From assembly GCF_030053775.1 (NCBI RefSeq), contig NZ_CP125669.1, forward strand, positions 186,001 to 250,000: a DNA stretch of 64,000 nt, written 5' to 3'. Shown piece by piece: positions 34,889 through 44,202 of the stretch. The notes below the pieces were generated by a model. It saw only the letters and a program-made list of their open reading frames with translations. It ran no database searches and was not told where the DNA came from. The stretch is from Acinetobacter corruptisaponis. GTDB lineage: Bacteria; Pseudomonadota; Gammaproteobacteria; Pseudomonadales; Moraxellaceae. A program made the position numbers and the translations under genes. Every line of letters begins with the position of its first letter. Position 1 is the first letter of the stretch.

Positions 34889-37528
34889 GTGCTAGAAGCT
34901 TACCGCCAACACGTTGCAGAACGTGCCGCACTCGGAGTCCCACCGAAGCCACTTGATGATGCTCAAACTGCTGAACTTGTCGCATTATTAAAAAATCCAC
35001 CAGCAGGTGAAGAAGCATATTTGGTTGATTTGCTTGAAAACCGTGTTCCAGCAGGTGTTGACCAAGCTGCTTATGTAAAAGCGGCTTTCCTCGCTGCAGT
35101 CGCAAAAGGCGAAGCAACTTCTCCACTTGTAACCAAAGAGCGTGCTGTTTACCTACTTGGTACAATGCTTGGTGGTTATAACGTAGCACCACTTGTTGAA
35201 CTTCTTGACAATGCTGAATTAGCTAGCCTAGCTGCTGAAGCATTGAAAAAGACACTTCTTGTATTCGATGCATTCCATGATGTTGCTGACAAGGCAAAAG
35301 CGGGCAATCCCAATGCAAAAGCAGTTTTACAATCTTGGGCTGATGCTGAATGGTTCACAAGCCGTCCAGACGTTCCAGAAGAAATCAAGATCACTGTATT
35401 TAAAGTAACTGGCGAAACCAACACGGATGACTTGTCACCTGCACAAGACGCTTGGAGCCGCCCAGATATTCCATTGCACGCAACTGCAATGTTGAAAAAC
35501 GAGCGTGATGGTATCAACCCTGAAAAACCAGGTGAAGTTGGTCCTACCACTCAAATCAACGAATTGATCGCAAAAGGCAATCAGGTTGCTTATGTGGGTG
35601 ATGTTGTTGGTACAGGTTCAAGCCGTAAATCAGCGACTAACTCAGTGCTTTGGTTCTTCGGTGACGAAATTCCACACATTCCAAACAAAAAAGATGGCGG
35701 TGTGTGCTTAGGTTCTAAAATCGCTCCAATCTTCTTTAACACAATGGAAGATGCAGGCGCATTACCAGTTGAAATCGATGTTGCTGAAATGAACATGGGC
35801 GATGAAGTTGTTCTTAAAATCGACCATGCTGCTGCAAAAGTAACGGCGTTCAAAAATGGCGCTCAAATCGCTGAATCAGAACTTAAAACGCCTGTACTTT
35901 TAGACGAAGTACGTGCTGGTGGTCGTATCAACCTGATCATTGGTCGTGGCTTGACTGCTAAAGCACGTGAAGAATTAGGTCTTCCTGCTTCTGACTTGTT
36001 CCGTCAACCAAAACAACCTGCTGACACTGGTAAAGGCTTTACTCAAGCTCAGAAGATGGTCGGTCGTGCATGTGGCCTTGCTGAAGGTCAAGGTATCCGT
36101 CCAGGTACTTACTGTGAACCTAAGATGACCACTGTTGGTTCTCAGGATACTACTGGTCCTATGACTCGTGATGAGTTAAAAGACTTGGCATGCTTAGGCT
36201 TCTCTGCTGACCTTGTGATGCAGTCTTTCTGCCACACTGCTGCGTATCCAAAACCAGTTGACGTAACAACTCACCATACATTACCTGACTTCATCATGAA
36301 CCGTGGTGGTGTATCTTTACGTCCAGGTGACGGTATTATCCACTCTTGGTTAAACCGTATGTTACTTCCAGATACTGTTGGTACTGGTGGTGACTCACAT
36401 ACTCGTTTCCCAATCGGTATTTCATTCCCAGCAGGTTCTGGTCTTGTTGCATTCGCAGCAGCGACTGGTGTTATGCCACTGGATATGCCTGAATCTGTAC
36501 TTGTTAAGTTCAAGGGTAAAATGCAGCCTGGTATCACTTTACGTGACCTTGTACATGCGATTCCTTACTATGCGATTAAAGAGGGTGACTTGACTGTAGA
36601 GAAGAAAGGTAAGAAAAACATCTTCTCTGGTCGTATCCTTGAGATTGATTTATCAGAAATGGAAAATGACTTGACGGTTGAGCAAGCATTCGAACTTTCT
36701 GACGCATCTGCTGAACGTTCTGCTGCGGGCTGTTCAATCACGCTTTCTGAAGAGAAAGTAGCTGAATACCTACGTTCTAACATCACTATGTTGAAGTGGA
36801 TGATTGCTGAAGGTTATGGCGATGCGCGTACAATGGCGCGCCGTGCTGAAAACATGCAGAAGTGGTTGGATAACCCAAGCCTGTTAAAAGCTGACCCAGA
36901 TGCTGAATATACCAAAGTATACGAAATCGATCTTGCCGACATCAAAGAACCAATTCTTTGCTGCCCGAACGATCCAGATGACGCGAAACTTCTTTCTGAC
37001 GTTCAAGGCGACAAAATTGATGAAGTGTTCATCGGTTCTTGTATGACCAACATTGGTCACTTCCGTGCTGCTGGTCAGTTGCTTGACAAAGTTCCTGGTG
37101 GTTCATTGTCTACTCGTTTATGGTTGGCTCCACCAACACGTATGGATGAGCACCAGTTGATGGAAGAAGGCTTGTACAACATCTATGGCCGTGCTGGTGC
37201 GCGTACTGAGATGCCAGGCTGTTCATTGTGTATGGGTAACCAGGCACGTGTAGCACCGAACACGACTTGTGTATCGACTTCTACACGTAACTTCCCGAAC
37301 CGTTTAGGTCAAGGTGCAAATGTTTATCTGGCGTCTGCTGAGCTTGCATCTGTAGCTGCGGTACTTGGTAAATTACCAAGCCCAGAAGAATATCAACAGT
37401 ACGCGTCGCAAATTGACAGCGCTTCTGCTGACATTTACAAATACTTGAACTTCGACAAGATGAGCGAATATACAAAAGAAGCTGATCAAGTTGATACCAA
37501 GAAAATCCAAGCGGCTCAGTTGACCTAA
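34889..37528 (+). CDS. acnB: Aconitate hydratase B
   Basis: 879 residues with a GTG start and GAGGA eight bases upstream. HEAT-like N-domain (1-155), swivelling domain with GSSRKSATNS (about 240-250), then the catalytic part. Iron-sulfur cysteines are in CLGFSADLVMQSFCH-type context and in PGCSLCMGNQ (about 770). Interconverts citrate and isocitrate in the citric acid cycle; the apo form of AcnB binds mRNA in enterics. Monocistronic: 220 bases after the previous terminator, with its own terminator. Confidence 0.96.
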   Translation: MLEAYRQHVAERAALGVPPKPLDDAQTAELVALLKNPPAGEEAYLVDLLENRVPAGVDQAAYVKAAFLAAVAKGEATSPLVTKERAVYLLGTMLGGYNVAPLVELLDNAELASLAAEALKKTLLVFDAFHDVADKAKAGNPNAKAVLQSWADAEWFTSRPDVPEEIKITVFKVTGETNTDDLSPAQDAWSRPDIPLHATAMLKNERDGINPEKPGEVGPTTQINELIAKGNQVAYVGDVVGTGSSRKSATNSVLWFFGDEIPHIPNKKDGGVCLGSKIAPIFFNTMEDAGALPVEIDVAEMNMGDEVVLKIDHAAAKVTAFKNGAQIAESELKTPVLLDEVRAGGRINLIIGRGLTAKAREELGLPASDLFRQPKQPADTGKGFTQAQKMVGRACGLAEGQGIRPGTYCEPKMTTVGSQDTTGPMTRDELKDLACLGFSADLVMQSFCHTAAYPKPVDVTTHHTLPDFIMNRGGVSLRPGDGIIHSWLNRMLLPDTVGTGGDSHTRFPIGISFPAGSGLVAFAAATGVMPLDMPESVLVKFKGKMQPGITLRDLVHAIPYYAIKEGDLTVEKKGKKNIFSGRILEIDLSEMENDLTVEQAFELSDASAERSAAGCSITLSEEKVAEYLRSNITMLKWMIAEGYGDARTMARRAENMQKWLDNPSLLKADPDAEYTKVYEIDLADIKEPILCCPNDPDDAKLLSDVQGDKIDEVFIGSCMTNIGHFRAAGQLLDKVPGGSLSTRLWLAPPTRMDEHQLMEEGLYNIYGRAGARTEMPGCSLCMGNQARVAPNTTCVSTSTRNFPNRLGQGANVYLASAELASVAAVLGKLPSPEEYQQYASQIDSASADIYKYLNFDKMSEYTKEADQVDTKKIQAAQLT

Positions 37529-37543
37529 TCGATTGTTTTTGCT

Positions 37544-37577
37544 AAAAATAAGGGCTGAGTAATCAGCCCTTATTTTT
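37544..37577 (+). terminator. Terminator after acnB
   Basis: 15-bp stem AAAAATAAGGGCTGA/TCAGCCCTTATTTTT with a GTAA loop. Confidence 0.93.
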
Positions 37578-37590
37578 TGGAAAATTATAA

Positions 37591-38960
37591 ATGTCGTTAG
37601 GTATTTGGGAAAACATAAATTTTAATTTAAATAATTTTAAATGCATTTTTAAAGGATTTTTAAGAGCAGATGAAGGAGACTTTCTATTATTTAGAGATGA
37701 AGAGGGAAGACTAAAATTAAAAGTTGAAGGTGTTATTTCCGATGATTTAGAATTGAACAGAAAATCTGGTTATATTGATAAAAATGAGTCTCTTATCATA
37801 TTTGAACATAACTTTTTAAAACAAAAAATATTAATGTATGCTTTACCAATACAACAAACTCACTCTTTAGTGGGTGATAACCCTAAATATACTGATATAT
37901 TTATTGTTGATGAAATTGTTTTTGAAGATAGTCATGAGCAAATAGGTGCTGAATATTTAATTGAATTTGTTGATAATTTTAAAATTAATCATATATTTCC
38001 TCATCTAATGAAGTGGAGTGAAAATCATGAAAGAATTTTTGAAATATATGGGACGGATTGTCAGCTAATACAAAAAATAGTAAATTTAGAGAACTCTAAT
38101 AGGAATAGTATTGGATTTAGATTTGAAGGAAGTGAAGTTTATATAATTAAGATTAAAGATGGAGATAAAGGAATAATACTATACAAAAAGGATTTGGAGT
38201 TAGATAAAAGGGAGAAAATAAGGGGAATTATTTCTTATATATTGGGTTGTCCGTTAGTTTTTTATGGGTATACTTTTGTAAATAAATATATGACACCGTC
38301 TTATAGTTATTTAAGAAATATTCATGATAATGAGAGAGGACAATTGGCTATCAATGTTCAAGTACCTACACCCCTTAGTTTAAGTGCTTTAAATATTATA
38401 GAAGTTGATATTTTTGAAAATTTGATGCAAGAACTCTATGTTAAATATGAAGAATATGATCTAGGTAATATATTTTTTACATATTGGGTAGCAGTAAATT
38501 CTAATTCAATTACTGCCGCTGTTCACTATGGAGCACTTATTGAAAAGCTACAAGCTACATATATGAAAATTCATGAAGTTAGTTATAGTAAAATTTTAGA
38601 TAAAGCAATTTTTAAAAAAATGCTGGAGCGATTACAACAACAACTGGAAGAGTTTGAGATAACCCCTGAGCAAAAGAAAATTTTTTTAGATAAAATAGGG
38701 AATTTGAATACTTATTCTCAAAAAAATAAGATGGATTTTTTTTGTAATGACATCTCATTGTCTTTATCTGATATTGAAAAAAAGCTTGGCAACAACGAAA
38801 TGATGCTGCTCACGGAAATGATATAACTGATGTTAATCAAGCTTGGAAAAATACACTAATATTAAGAGAGTTGATTAATAAGTTTTTATTAAAGTTAGTT
38901 ACAACTAATAAATATTATTTGTCATATTTAGATGGAAAACCAGAAATTAAAGCTTTATAA
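37591..38960 (+). pseudogene. ApeA-like HEPN defence gene, needs a -1 frameshift
   Basis: Frame 0 encodes 411 residues (stop at 38826). From 38784 the -1 frame continues another 58 codons to TAA 38958-38960, without stops, and carries R403-N-D-A-A-H408, the RX4H motif of HEPN ribonucleases. The switch lies at A_AAA_AAG (38778-38784), in the right phase for -1 slippage, giving 456 residues. Long N-terminal beta-rich part plus C-terminal helical HEPN fits ApeA abortive-infection proteins. Very AT-rich, unlike acnB, suggesting transfer. Either programmed frameshifting or a lost A; frame evidence strong, family moderate. Confidence 0.55.
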
Positions 38961-38995
38961 AACACTGTTAATGATTTAAAAGTTGATTCAAGTAA

Positions 38996-39217
38996 ATGGC
39001 GAAACAATCCCGCTTCTTATGTATTGGTGGATTTCTTAACGGTTCAGCTGTGAAAGATCAAGGTGACAGTTTTATCTGTGTTGAAAATGGCAAACAAGTA
39101 AGCTACCACAAAAAGGAAATTTTCCATCAAGACTCGTGGCATCAAGATTACTATGTATGCGAAACGACAACAGAGCAACAAGCACGAAACTGGGTTTATG
39201 ATATCAGGACAGATTAG
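38996..39217 (+). CDS. Small hypothetical protein
   Basis: 73 residues (LCIGGFLNGSAV near the N-terminus, YYVCETTTEQQARNWVYDIR at the end). 35 bases after the frameshifted HEPN gene; weak ribosome site. The pattern 'iGG..nG..v' plus a C-terminal 'yVc...t..qar.w' recalls small phage-type proteins, but I do not assign it. A terminator lies 52 bases after the stop. Confidence 0.55.
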   Translation: MAKQSRFLCIGGFLNGSAVKDQGDSFICVENGKQVSYHKKEIFHQDSWHQDYYVCETTTEQQARNWVYDIRTD

Positions 39218-39268
39218 TTAAGCTAATATGATTTTGTTTGGTGTGCGGGCTTTTCAAATACGTATACG

Positions 39269-39296
39269 AAAAAAGCCCTTTGAAAAGGGCTTTTTT
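39269..39296. terminator. Bidirectional terminator
   Basis: 12-bp stem AAAAAAGCCCTT/AAGGGCTTTTTT with TGAA loop. It serves the plus-strand gene ending at 39217 and the minus-strand ORF ending at 39310. Confidence 0.9.
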
Positions 39297-39309
39297 CAAC
39301 TTACCAATC

Positions 39310-39381
39310 CTACCAATAACCCAGCATTTTCCACCAAAGTCCGCCAATCACCACAAAGATGATGATATTGACGACACTCAT
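39310..39381 (-). CDS. Candidate 23-residue membrane microprotein
   Basis: Minus-strand ORF: Met-Ser, a hydrophobic run VVNIIIFVVIGGL, then WWKMLGYW and stop. One membrane helix. AAAGAGAA lies eight bases before the ATG, and a strong terminator lies 13 bases after the stop, as expected of a real short gene. Divergent from the K+ channel. No family known to me. Confidence 0.45.
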   Translation of the reverse strand: MSVVNIIIFVVIGGLWWKMLGYW

Positions 39382-39497
39382 GACAAAGTTCTCTTTCCAC
39401 CATGCACTAAGAATGGTTTAGTAGGATACAAATCACTTATCAAATGCCTGAGCAACATGATACATTTTAGCTTGATTTATATAACGATAAATATGGT

Positions 39498-40481
39498 ATG
39501 GCTCAATTTTCATGGCAACTGCTAAGACGGTTTGTTTATAACAATCTGCATGATGATGACTATAAAAGCAAGGTGAGTACCTGTGTAAACTATGTACTGA
39601 TTTCCCTAATCATTGCCAATGTTGCAGCGGTGCTACTGGAGTCAGTGAATGACTTGTATAAGCTATATCAGCCTTATTTCGATATTTTTGAAAATCTCTC
39701 AATCCTTATTTTTAGTGGTGAATATTTATTAAGGCTATGGAGCATCGTTGAGAAAAATCCACAGGAACCAGCATGGAAGCAGCGGTTTCGCTGGATGAAA
39801 AGTGGCGGGGCGATTATTGACCTAATGGCGATTTTACCTGCCTATCTCAATTTCTTTGTCCATCTTGATTTACGTTTCCTACGGGTATTACGACTATTCC
39901 GATTACTCAAACTAACCCGTTATTTTGTGTCATTGCAGATACTTTTACGTGTTATCCAGCGAGAAAAAGGTTCATTTCAGGCGGTTATTTTCATTTTGGT
40001 CATTATGATTGTGATGACGGCATCCGCAATTTACGTGGTGGAAAATAAAGCCCAGCCTGAAGCATTTAGCTCAATTCCAAAAGCGATGTGGTGGGCGGTT
40101 GTTACATTGACAACAGTAGGCTATGGTGATGTAACACCTGTAACCAATTTGGGTCGTATCCTGGGTGCATTCATTACAATTCTGGGTGTCGGTATTGCAG
40201 CTTTGCCCGCAGGTATTTTAGCTTCAGGCCTTGCCAATGAATTAAACCAGCGCAATCAAAGACTGGAACAGGAGTTTCGTGAAGCCTTGCAAGCCAAAGG
40301 GCTGGACTTGTTGCATGACCAAATTGAAATTGAACGAATTCGGAAAAAAGTGGGTTTACCAAAAGAGCAGACCCATGAAATTATCATCCAACTGGTCAAG
40401 GAGAAGTTACTTGAAGATCAGGAACAGGAAAAAAAGAAGTATCATTACTGTCCACATTGTGGTGAAAAATTATCCGAATAA
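39498..40481 (+). CDS. Voltage-gated potassium channel
   Basis: 327 residues, six-helix Kv type. Arg-rich S4 sensor (126-141, LRFLRVLRLFRLLKL), pore filter TVGYGD (206-211), S6 with a GILASG segment. After S6 comes a charged helical tail, ending in a Cys318-x-x-Cys321 pair (CPHCG) that looks like half a zinc ribbon, so four chains might share a metal site. Weak ribosome site. Conducts K+ across the inner membrane. Confidence 0.9.
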   Translation: MAQFSWQLLRRFVYNNLHDDDYKSKVSTCVNYVLISLIIANVAAVLLESVNDLYKLYQPYFDIFENLSILIFSGEYLLRLWSIVEKNPQEPAWKQRFRWMKSGGAIIDLMAILPAYLNFFVHLDLRFLRVLRLFRLLKLTRYFVSLQILLRVIQREKGSFQAVIFILVIMIVMTASAIYVVENKAQPEAFSSIPKAMWWAVVTLTTVGYGDVTPVTNLGRILGAFITILGVGIAALPAGILASGLANELNQRNQRLEQEFREALQAKGLDLLHDQIEIERIRKKVGLPKEQTHEIIIQLVKEKLLEDQEQEKKKYHYCPHCGEKLSE

Positions 40482-40582
40482 ACCTCAAGTTTATTGTCAG
40501 ATTCAATGAAAAACAGAGTTGAAGATCAATTTTAAGAATCGAGTCATGTTAAGACAAAATAATAAAAATTAGAGGAGTGGAT

Positions 40583-41194
40583 ATGAGTCAAAAACTGATG
40601 TTGTGTTGTGCAGCATTTATTCTTATGGTGATTTTAATCATTTCAGGTATTCATCCATTTGACCGTGGTACATGGGTGATGGAGGTTTTACCTGTCTTAA
40701 TTGTCGTTCCGTTATTGATTTACACCTATAAAACATTTCCGCTCACCAATCTCTTGTATAGCTTAATTTTTTTGCATGCCATTGTTTTAATTGTAGGCGG
40801 TGCCTATACCTATGCACGTGTGCCTTTTGGTTTTGAAATAGGTGAATGGTTGGGAATGGATCGCAATCCTTATGACAAAATTGGACATTTTATGCAGGGC
40901 TTTGTTCCCGCAATTGCCGCCCGTGAAATCCTGCTTAGAAACCAGATTTTGACCCAAGGAAAAATGCTCACTTTTATTGTGATCTGTATTGTGTTGGCGA
41001 TTAGTGCAAGCTATGAGCTGATTGAATGGGCTGCTGCTTTAGTAATGGGACAAGGTGCTGAAGAGTTTTTAGGAACTCAGGGATATGAATGGGATACCCA
41101 GTCCGATATGTTCTTTGCCTTAATTGGAGCAATGGCTGCCTTGTTATTGTTGTCCAAATGGCATGACCGACAAATTGCAAAGCTGATAAATTAA
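40583..41194 (+). CDS. YjdF-like inner membrane protein (DUF2238)
   Basis: 203 residues, about six membrane helices. DUF2238 motifs HFMQGFVPAIAAREIL, SYELIEWAAAL and the TQGYEWDTQSDM loop. ATG 40583 has GAGGAG six bases upstream; a GTG two codons earlier is less likely. Function of the family unknown. Confidence 0.87.
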   Translation: MSQKLMLCCAAFILMVILIISGIHPFDRGTWVMEVLPVLIVVPLLIYTYKTFPLTNLLYSLIFLHAIVLIVGGAYTYARVPFGFEIGEWLGMDRNPYDKIGHFMQGFVPAIAAREILLRNQILTQGKMLTFIVICIVLAISASYELIEWAAALVMGQGAEEFLGTQGYEWDTQSDMFFALIGAMAALLLLSKWHDRQIAKLIN

Positions 41195-41219
41195 TCTAAA
41201 TCAACTCATGAATCTGCCA

Positions 41220-42440
41220 TTAAGAAACGACAGATTCTTTTTGCTGTGAGTATTTTGCATACGCCAGTGCAATGAGCAGAATTGCCAATCCACCTAGGCT
41301 TAAAACAAAGCCTACCCAAATCGGTGCCAACCAGCCCATATTGTGACTGAGTACCCATCCACCCAAAAATGCCCCAAGCGCATTGGCAAGGTTAAATGCG
41401 GAATGGTTGAGCGAGGCTGCCAAAGTTTGTGCATCACCTGCAATATCCATTAGATGGGTTTGTAATGCGCCACCTAGTCCAATTACGGTAAAGCCAATCA
41501 GGAATAAAGCGGCAATCGCTGTATAGAGGTTTGTCATCATAAAACTGGCTGCAACAAAAGCGAGTGCAGAACTGATCAAAATACCAATAATGGTTTTAAA
41601 TAAGTTCTTGTCTGCCAACCAGCCCGCAACTAAACCACCGATCACCATACCTGTTCCCCAGATTGCCAGGGCAATTGGAACCACACGAATATCTGCATGG
41701 GTATATTCAGTCAAAATTGGCGACACATAACTATATACCGAGAACATCCCGCCAAAACCAATTGCACCAACAGCCAGTGTTAACCACATATTGATATTTT
41801 TTAAGCCTGCTAATTCAGCCTTGATACTGGCAGATTTTTGTAGAGGCATATTCGGTACAAACAGGCTTACCCCAATCAGAGTAATGAATGCAATCGCCGC
41901 AGAAAATTCAAAACCTGCTTTCCAGCCGAACTGCTGGCCTAACCATGTAGCGATTGGGACTCCAATAACATTGGCAATGGTTAAGCCCATCATCACTTGT
42001 GCAATTGCGGTTGCGCGGCGTTGTTTGCCTGCTAGTTCGGCTGCAACCAATGCAGCAACGCCAAAGTAAGCACCATGTGGAAAACCTGCAATAAAGCGGG
42101 AAATCAGCATGGCTTCTGGCGTAGTGGCAAAGGCGGTCGCCGCATTTGCCAGACCATAAAAAAGCATTAACCCCAACAACAGGGTTTTACGTGGAATCTT
42201 TGCCCCTAAAATGGCAATAATTGGTGCACCCACCATCACGCCTAACGCATAGGCACTAATAAAATATCCTGCATGTGGAACACTTACATTTAAATCTGTC
42301 GCAATTTCCTGAATCAACCCCATTGCAACAAATTCAGTTGTACCAATACAGAAGCTGCCAATTGCCAATGAAAAAATGACAAAGAATAAGGAATATTTCT
42401 GTGGTTGAGGGGATGGTGTGATGGGGCTTGGCACAGACAT
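41220..42440 (-). CDS. MFS transporter (AraJ/drug-efflux type)
   Basis: 406 residues, 12 helices. GTTEFVAMGLIQEIA in helix 1 and RFIAGFPHGAYFGVAA in helix 4 are typical of the AraJ/YdhP/PbuE group of sugar, purine or drug exporters. Divergent from the DUF4198 gene at 42677. Substrate unknown. Confidence 0.88.
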   Translation of the reverse strand: MSVPSPITPSPQPQKYSLFFVIFSLAIGSFCIGTTEFVAMGLIQEIATDLNVSVPHAGYFISAYALGVMVGAPIIAILGAKIPRKTLLLGLMLFYGLANAATAFATTPEAMLISRFIAGFPHGAYFGVAALVAAELAGKQRRATAIAQVMMGLTIANVIGVPIATWLGQQFGWKAGFEFSAAIAFITLIGVSLFVPNMPLQKSASIKAELAGLKNINMWLTLAVGAIGFGGMFSVYSYVSPILTEYTHADIRVVPIALAIWGTGMVIGGLVAGWLADKNLFKTIIGILISSALAFVAASFMMTNLYTAIAALFLIGFTVIGLGGALQTHLMDIAGDAQTLAASLNHSAFNLANALGAFLGGWVLSHNMGWLAPIWVGFVLSLGGLAILLIALAYAKYSQQKESVVS

Positions 42441-42565
42441 AACAACTCTGGAATAAAGATACCAGTCTATTATATTCGAGTCGCTTTTATAAAAATGAAA
42501 GATAACGTAATTTTTATATCTATAGATATCTGTAAATGGTGATCTTATACAGAAAAATTCTATAT

Positions 42566-42584
42566 TATAATGATAATTATTTTC
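42566..42584. promoter_or_regulatory. Fur box upstream of DUF4198 gene
   Basis: TATAATGATAATTATTTTC matches 16 of 19 Fur-consensus positions. It lies 93 bases before GTG 42677 in the region shared with the divergent MFS gene. Confidence 0.75.
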
Positions 42585-42676
42585 ATTTGTGTATAATCAG
42601 GCTTATAAAACTTGAGGCTAAACAATTCAGATTGGTTAATGCCTGTATTGAGCAAAATCAAAGGTGGGGGAAACTC

Positions 42677-43468
42677 GTGAAAAGATTATTGATAGCATCA
42701 TTTGTATTGGTTTCAGGCTATAGTTTAGCACATGAACCTTATGTTGCTCCTATTGCCTATAAAACTGAGCAAACTCAGGTGACTGTGGTCTCTGGCTATG
42801 CGGAAGAGGCATTGAACAGTGAATATGCATTAAAAAATGCCAAGTTTGAAATTACTGCGCCAGACCAGAAAAAAACAACAATTGAAGCAGCATCCACATT
42901 AAGCTCCGCCACAGTATTTGACTTAAAACTACCAGAAGCGGGCACTTATAATATTCAAACCAAAGCATCTTACCCATTGAAATATGTACAAGATCAAAAG
43001 GAATGGAAGTTGTTCTTTGATATGGCAGCAGATAAGGCCCCAGCAAAAAGTGAACGTGACTACGTCATTCCAGCCGATTTAAAAGGTAAAAAGTTCACTC
43101 CTGTTGAAATTACCCGTGAATGGACCTTATTGACCTATGTGACAAAAGATAAGAGTTCACCCGTTCAGGTAAATTCTGCGCCGATTCAGGTTCAGTTTTC
43201 GATTCATCCAAACGAGTTAAAAGCCAATCAGGCTGTGAAAGTTAAGATATCTAAGGCCAACCAGACTTTGGCAAATGCCAGTGTGGTCATTCGTGCCAAG
43301 GGTGCAACGGATGAGCAGGCCAAAAGCTTAAAAACGGATGCAAATGGAAATGCGGAACTCGTTTTCCCAGCATCAGGTGAATATCTTGTTGAGGTGAGTG
43401 AAATTGTGGATGGCAAACAGAAGCCAGAAAATCAGTTCTATAGCATTATTAGTTTATTTGTAAACTAA
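42677..43468 (+). CDS. Periplasmic DUF4198 protein, Fur-controlled
   Basis: 263 residues from GTG 42677 (GGTGGGGGAAA just before). A longer frame from 42536 would cross the Fur box and lacks a signal peptide. Signal peptide VKRLLIASFVLVSGYSLA, mature start HEPYVAP. DUF4198 is a beta-sandwich family related to NikM/CbiK-type cobalt/nickel uptake proteins. Fur box argues for iron or other metal homeostasis in the periplasm. Confidence 0.82.
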   Translation: MKRLLIASFVLVSGYSLAHEPYVAPIAYKTEQTQVTVVSGYAEEALNSEYALKNAKFEITAPDQKKTTIEAASTLSSATVFDLKLPEAGTYNIQTKASYPLKYVQDQKEWKLFFDMAADKAPAKSERDYVIPADLKGKKFTPVEITREWTLLTYVTKDKSSPVQVNSAPIQVQFSIHPNELKANQAVKVKISKANQTLANASVVIRAKGATDEQAKSLKTDANGNAELVFPASGEYLVEVSEIVDGKQKPENQFYSIISLFVN

Positions 43469-43601
43469 TAATGCTGAGAGTTGATCCAAGCTGGATTGAC
43501 TCTCCCATACAAAATGATAGGGGAAATGACTATTAGGGTCGATATTTAAACTATCTGTAGGATTTGCATTTATGGTAGGCTTAAGAAAAAAGGATAAGCC
43601 T

Positions 43602-43763
43602 ATGGATGCAATCGTCACAAAAGATTTTTTAGCGATCACAGGATACACCCAAGCCATTTTAGAAATGGATGAATGGATCAGAGATAAACCTTATTTTTAT
43701 CTGGTTAAAGACCATTATTTGGTGGATGAGGCAATTCGTGTCGAGTACATTATCATCCAGTAA
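43602..43763 (+). CDS. Small hypothetical protein
   Basis: 53 residues from ATG 43602 with AAGGA seven bases upstream; a longer version from 43572 lacks that site. Acidic and aromatic (MDEWIRDKPYFYLVKDHYLVDEAIRVEY is split by no stop). No family recognised; small but well-placed start. Confidence 0.5.
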   Translation: MDAIVTKDFLAITGYTQAILEMDEWIRDKPYFYLVKDHYLVDEAIRVEYIIIQ

Positions 43764-43796
43764 GAAAATGGAGCTATACTGAGTGCAAAGTAATTC

Positions 43797-44024
43797 TCAA
43801 TCAAATGTCGTTACTTGTACATACACTGGTAAAATATACGCTATCTCCCCCAATAAAGCCTTGCAGCCTATATCTTTAATTAGTGGCATAAGCCCTGCAA
43901 TATCATGATATTGTTCAGGCATCAGGCGAAACTTAATCAAATTAACAAGACTATCGACCAAAGCCAGTATTTTGGTGGTCATCCTGGCTCTGGACTTACC
44001 TATAACCTGTCTGTTAATCCCCAT
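43797..44024 (-). pseudogene. IS5-family transposase remnant
   Basis: 75-residue open stretch. GKSRARMTTKILALVDSL followed by NLIKFRLMPEQYHDIAGLMPLI matches the 'GRSRGG.TTKIHALVD..GNP..F.LTPGQ.HD' core of IS5-type DDE transposases. Both the N-terminal and the catalytic C-terminal parts are missing and the last 15 residues no longer resemble the family. No terminal inverted repeats seen. The remnant occupies the 439-base gap between 43763 and 44203. Confidence 0.75.
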
Positions 44025-44202
44025 TCTTTAAACAAAACAGAATGTTAGATTAAGCCATTTTCTTTTGCCATATATATGATGTATATATCTTAAAAAAGCC
44101 AAATTGATGGAATAGACAGTTTGGTTTTATGTCATAAAATGGTCACAATCGCATAGCATAGTGCATACGGTTTCATAAGTTATTTATATCGAGAAGAGTC
44201 TA

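Noticed and set aside
38784-38844. AAGCTTG/CAAGCTT pairing as frameshift stimulator
   Set aside because: The left arm overlaps the slippery site instead of lying 5-9 bases downstream; probably chance.
39238-39525. 95-codon plus-strand frame before the K+ channel
   Set aside because: It runs through a strong terminator and the opposite-strand microgene and has no family resemblance.
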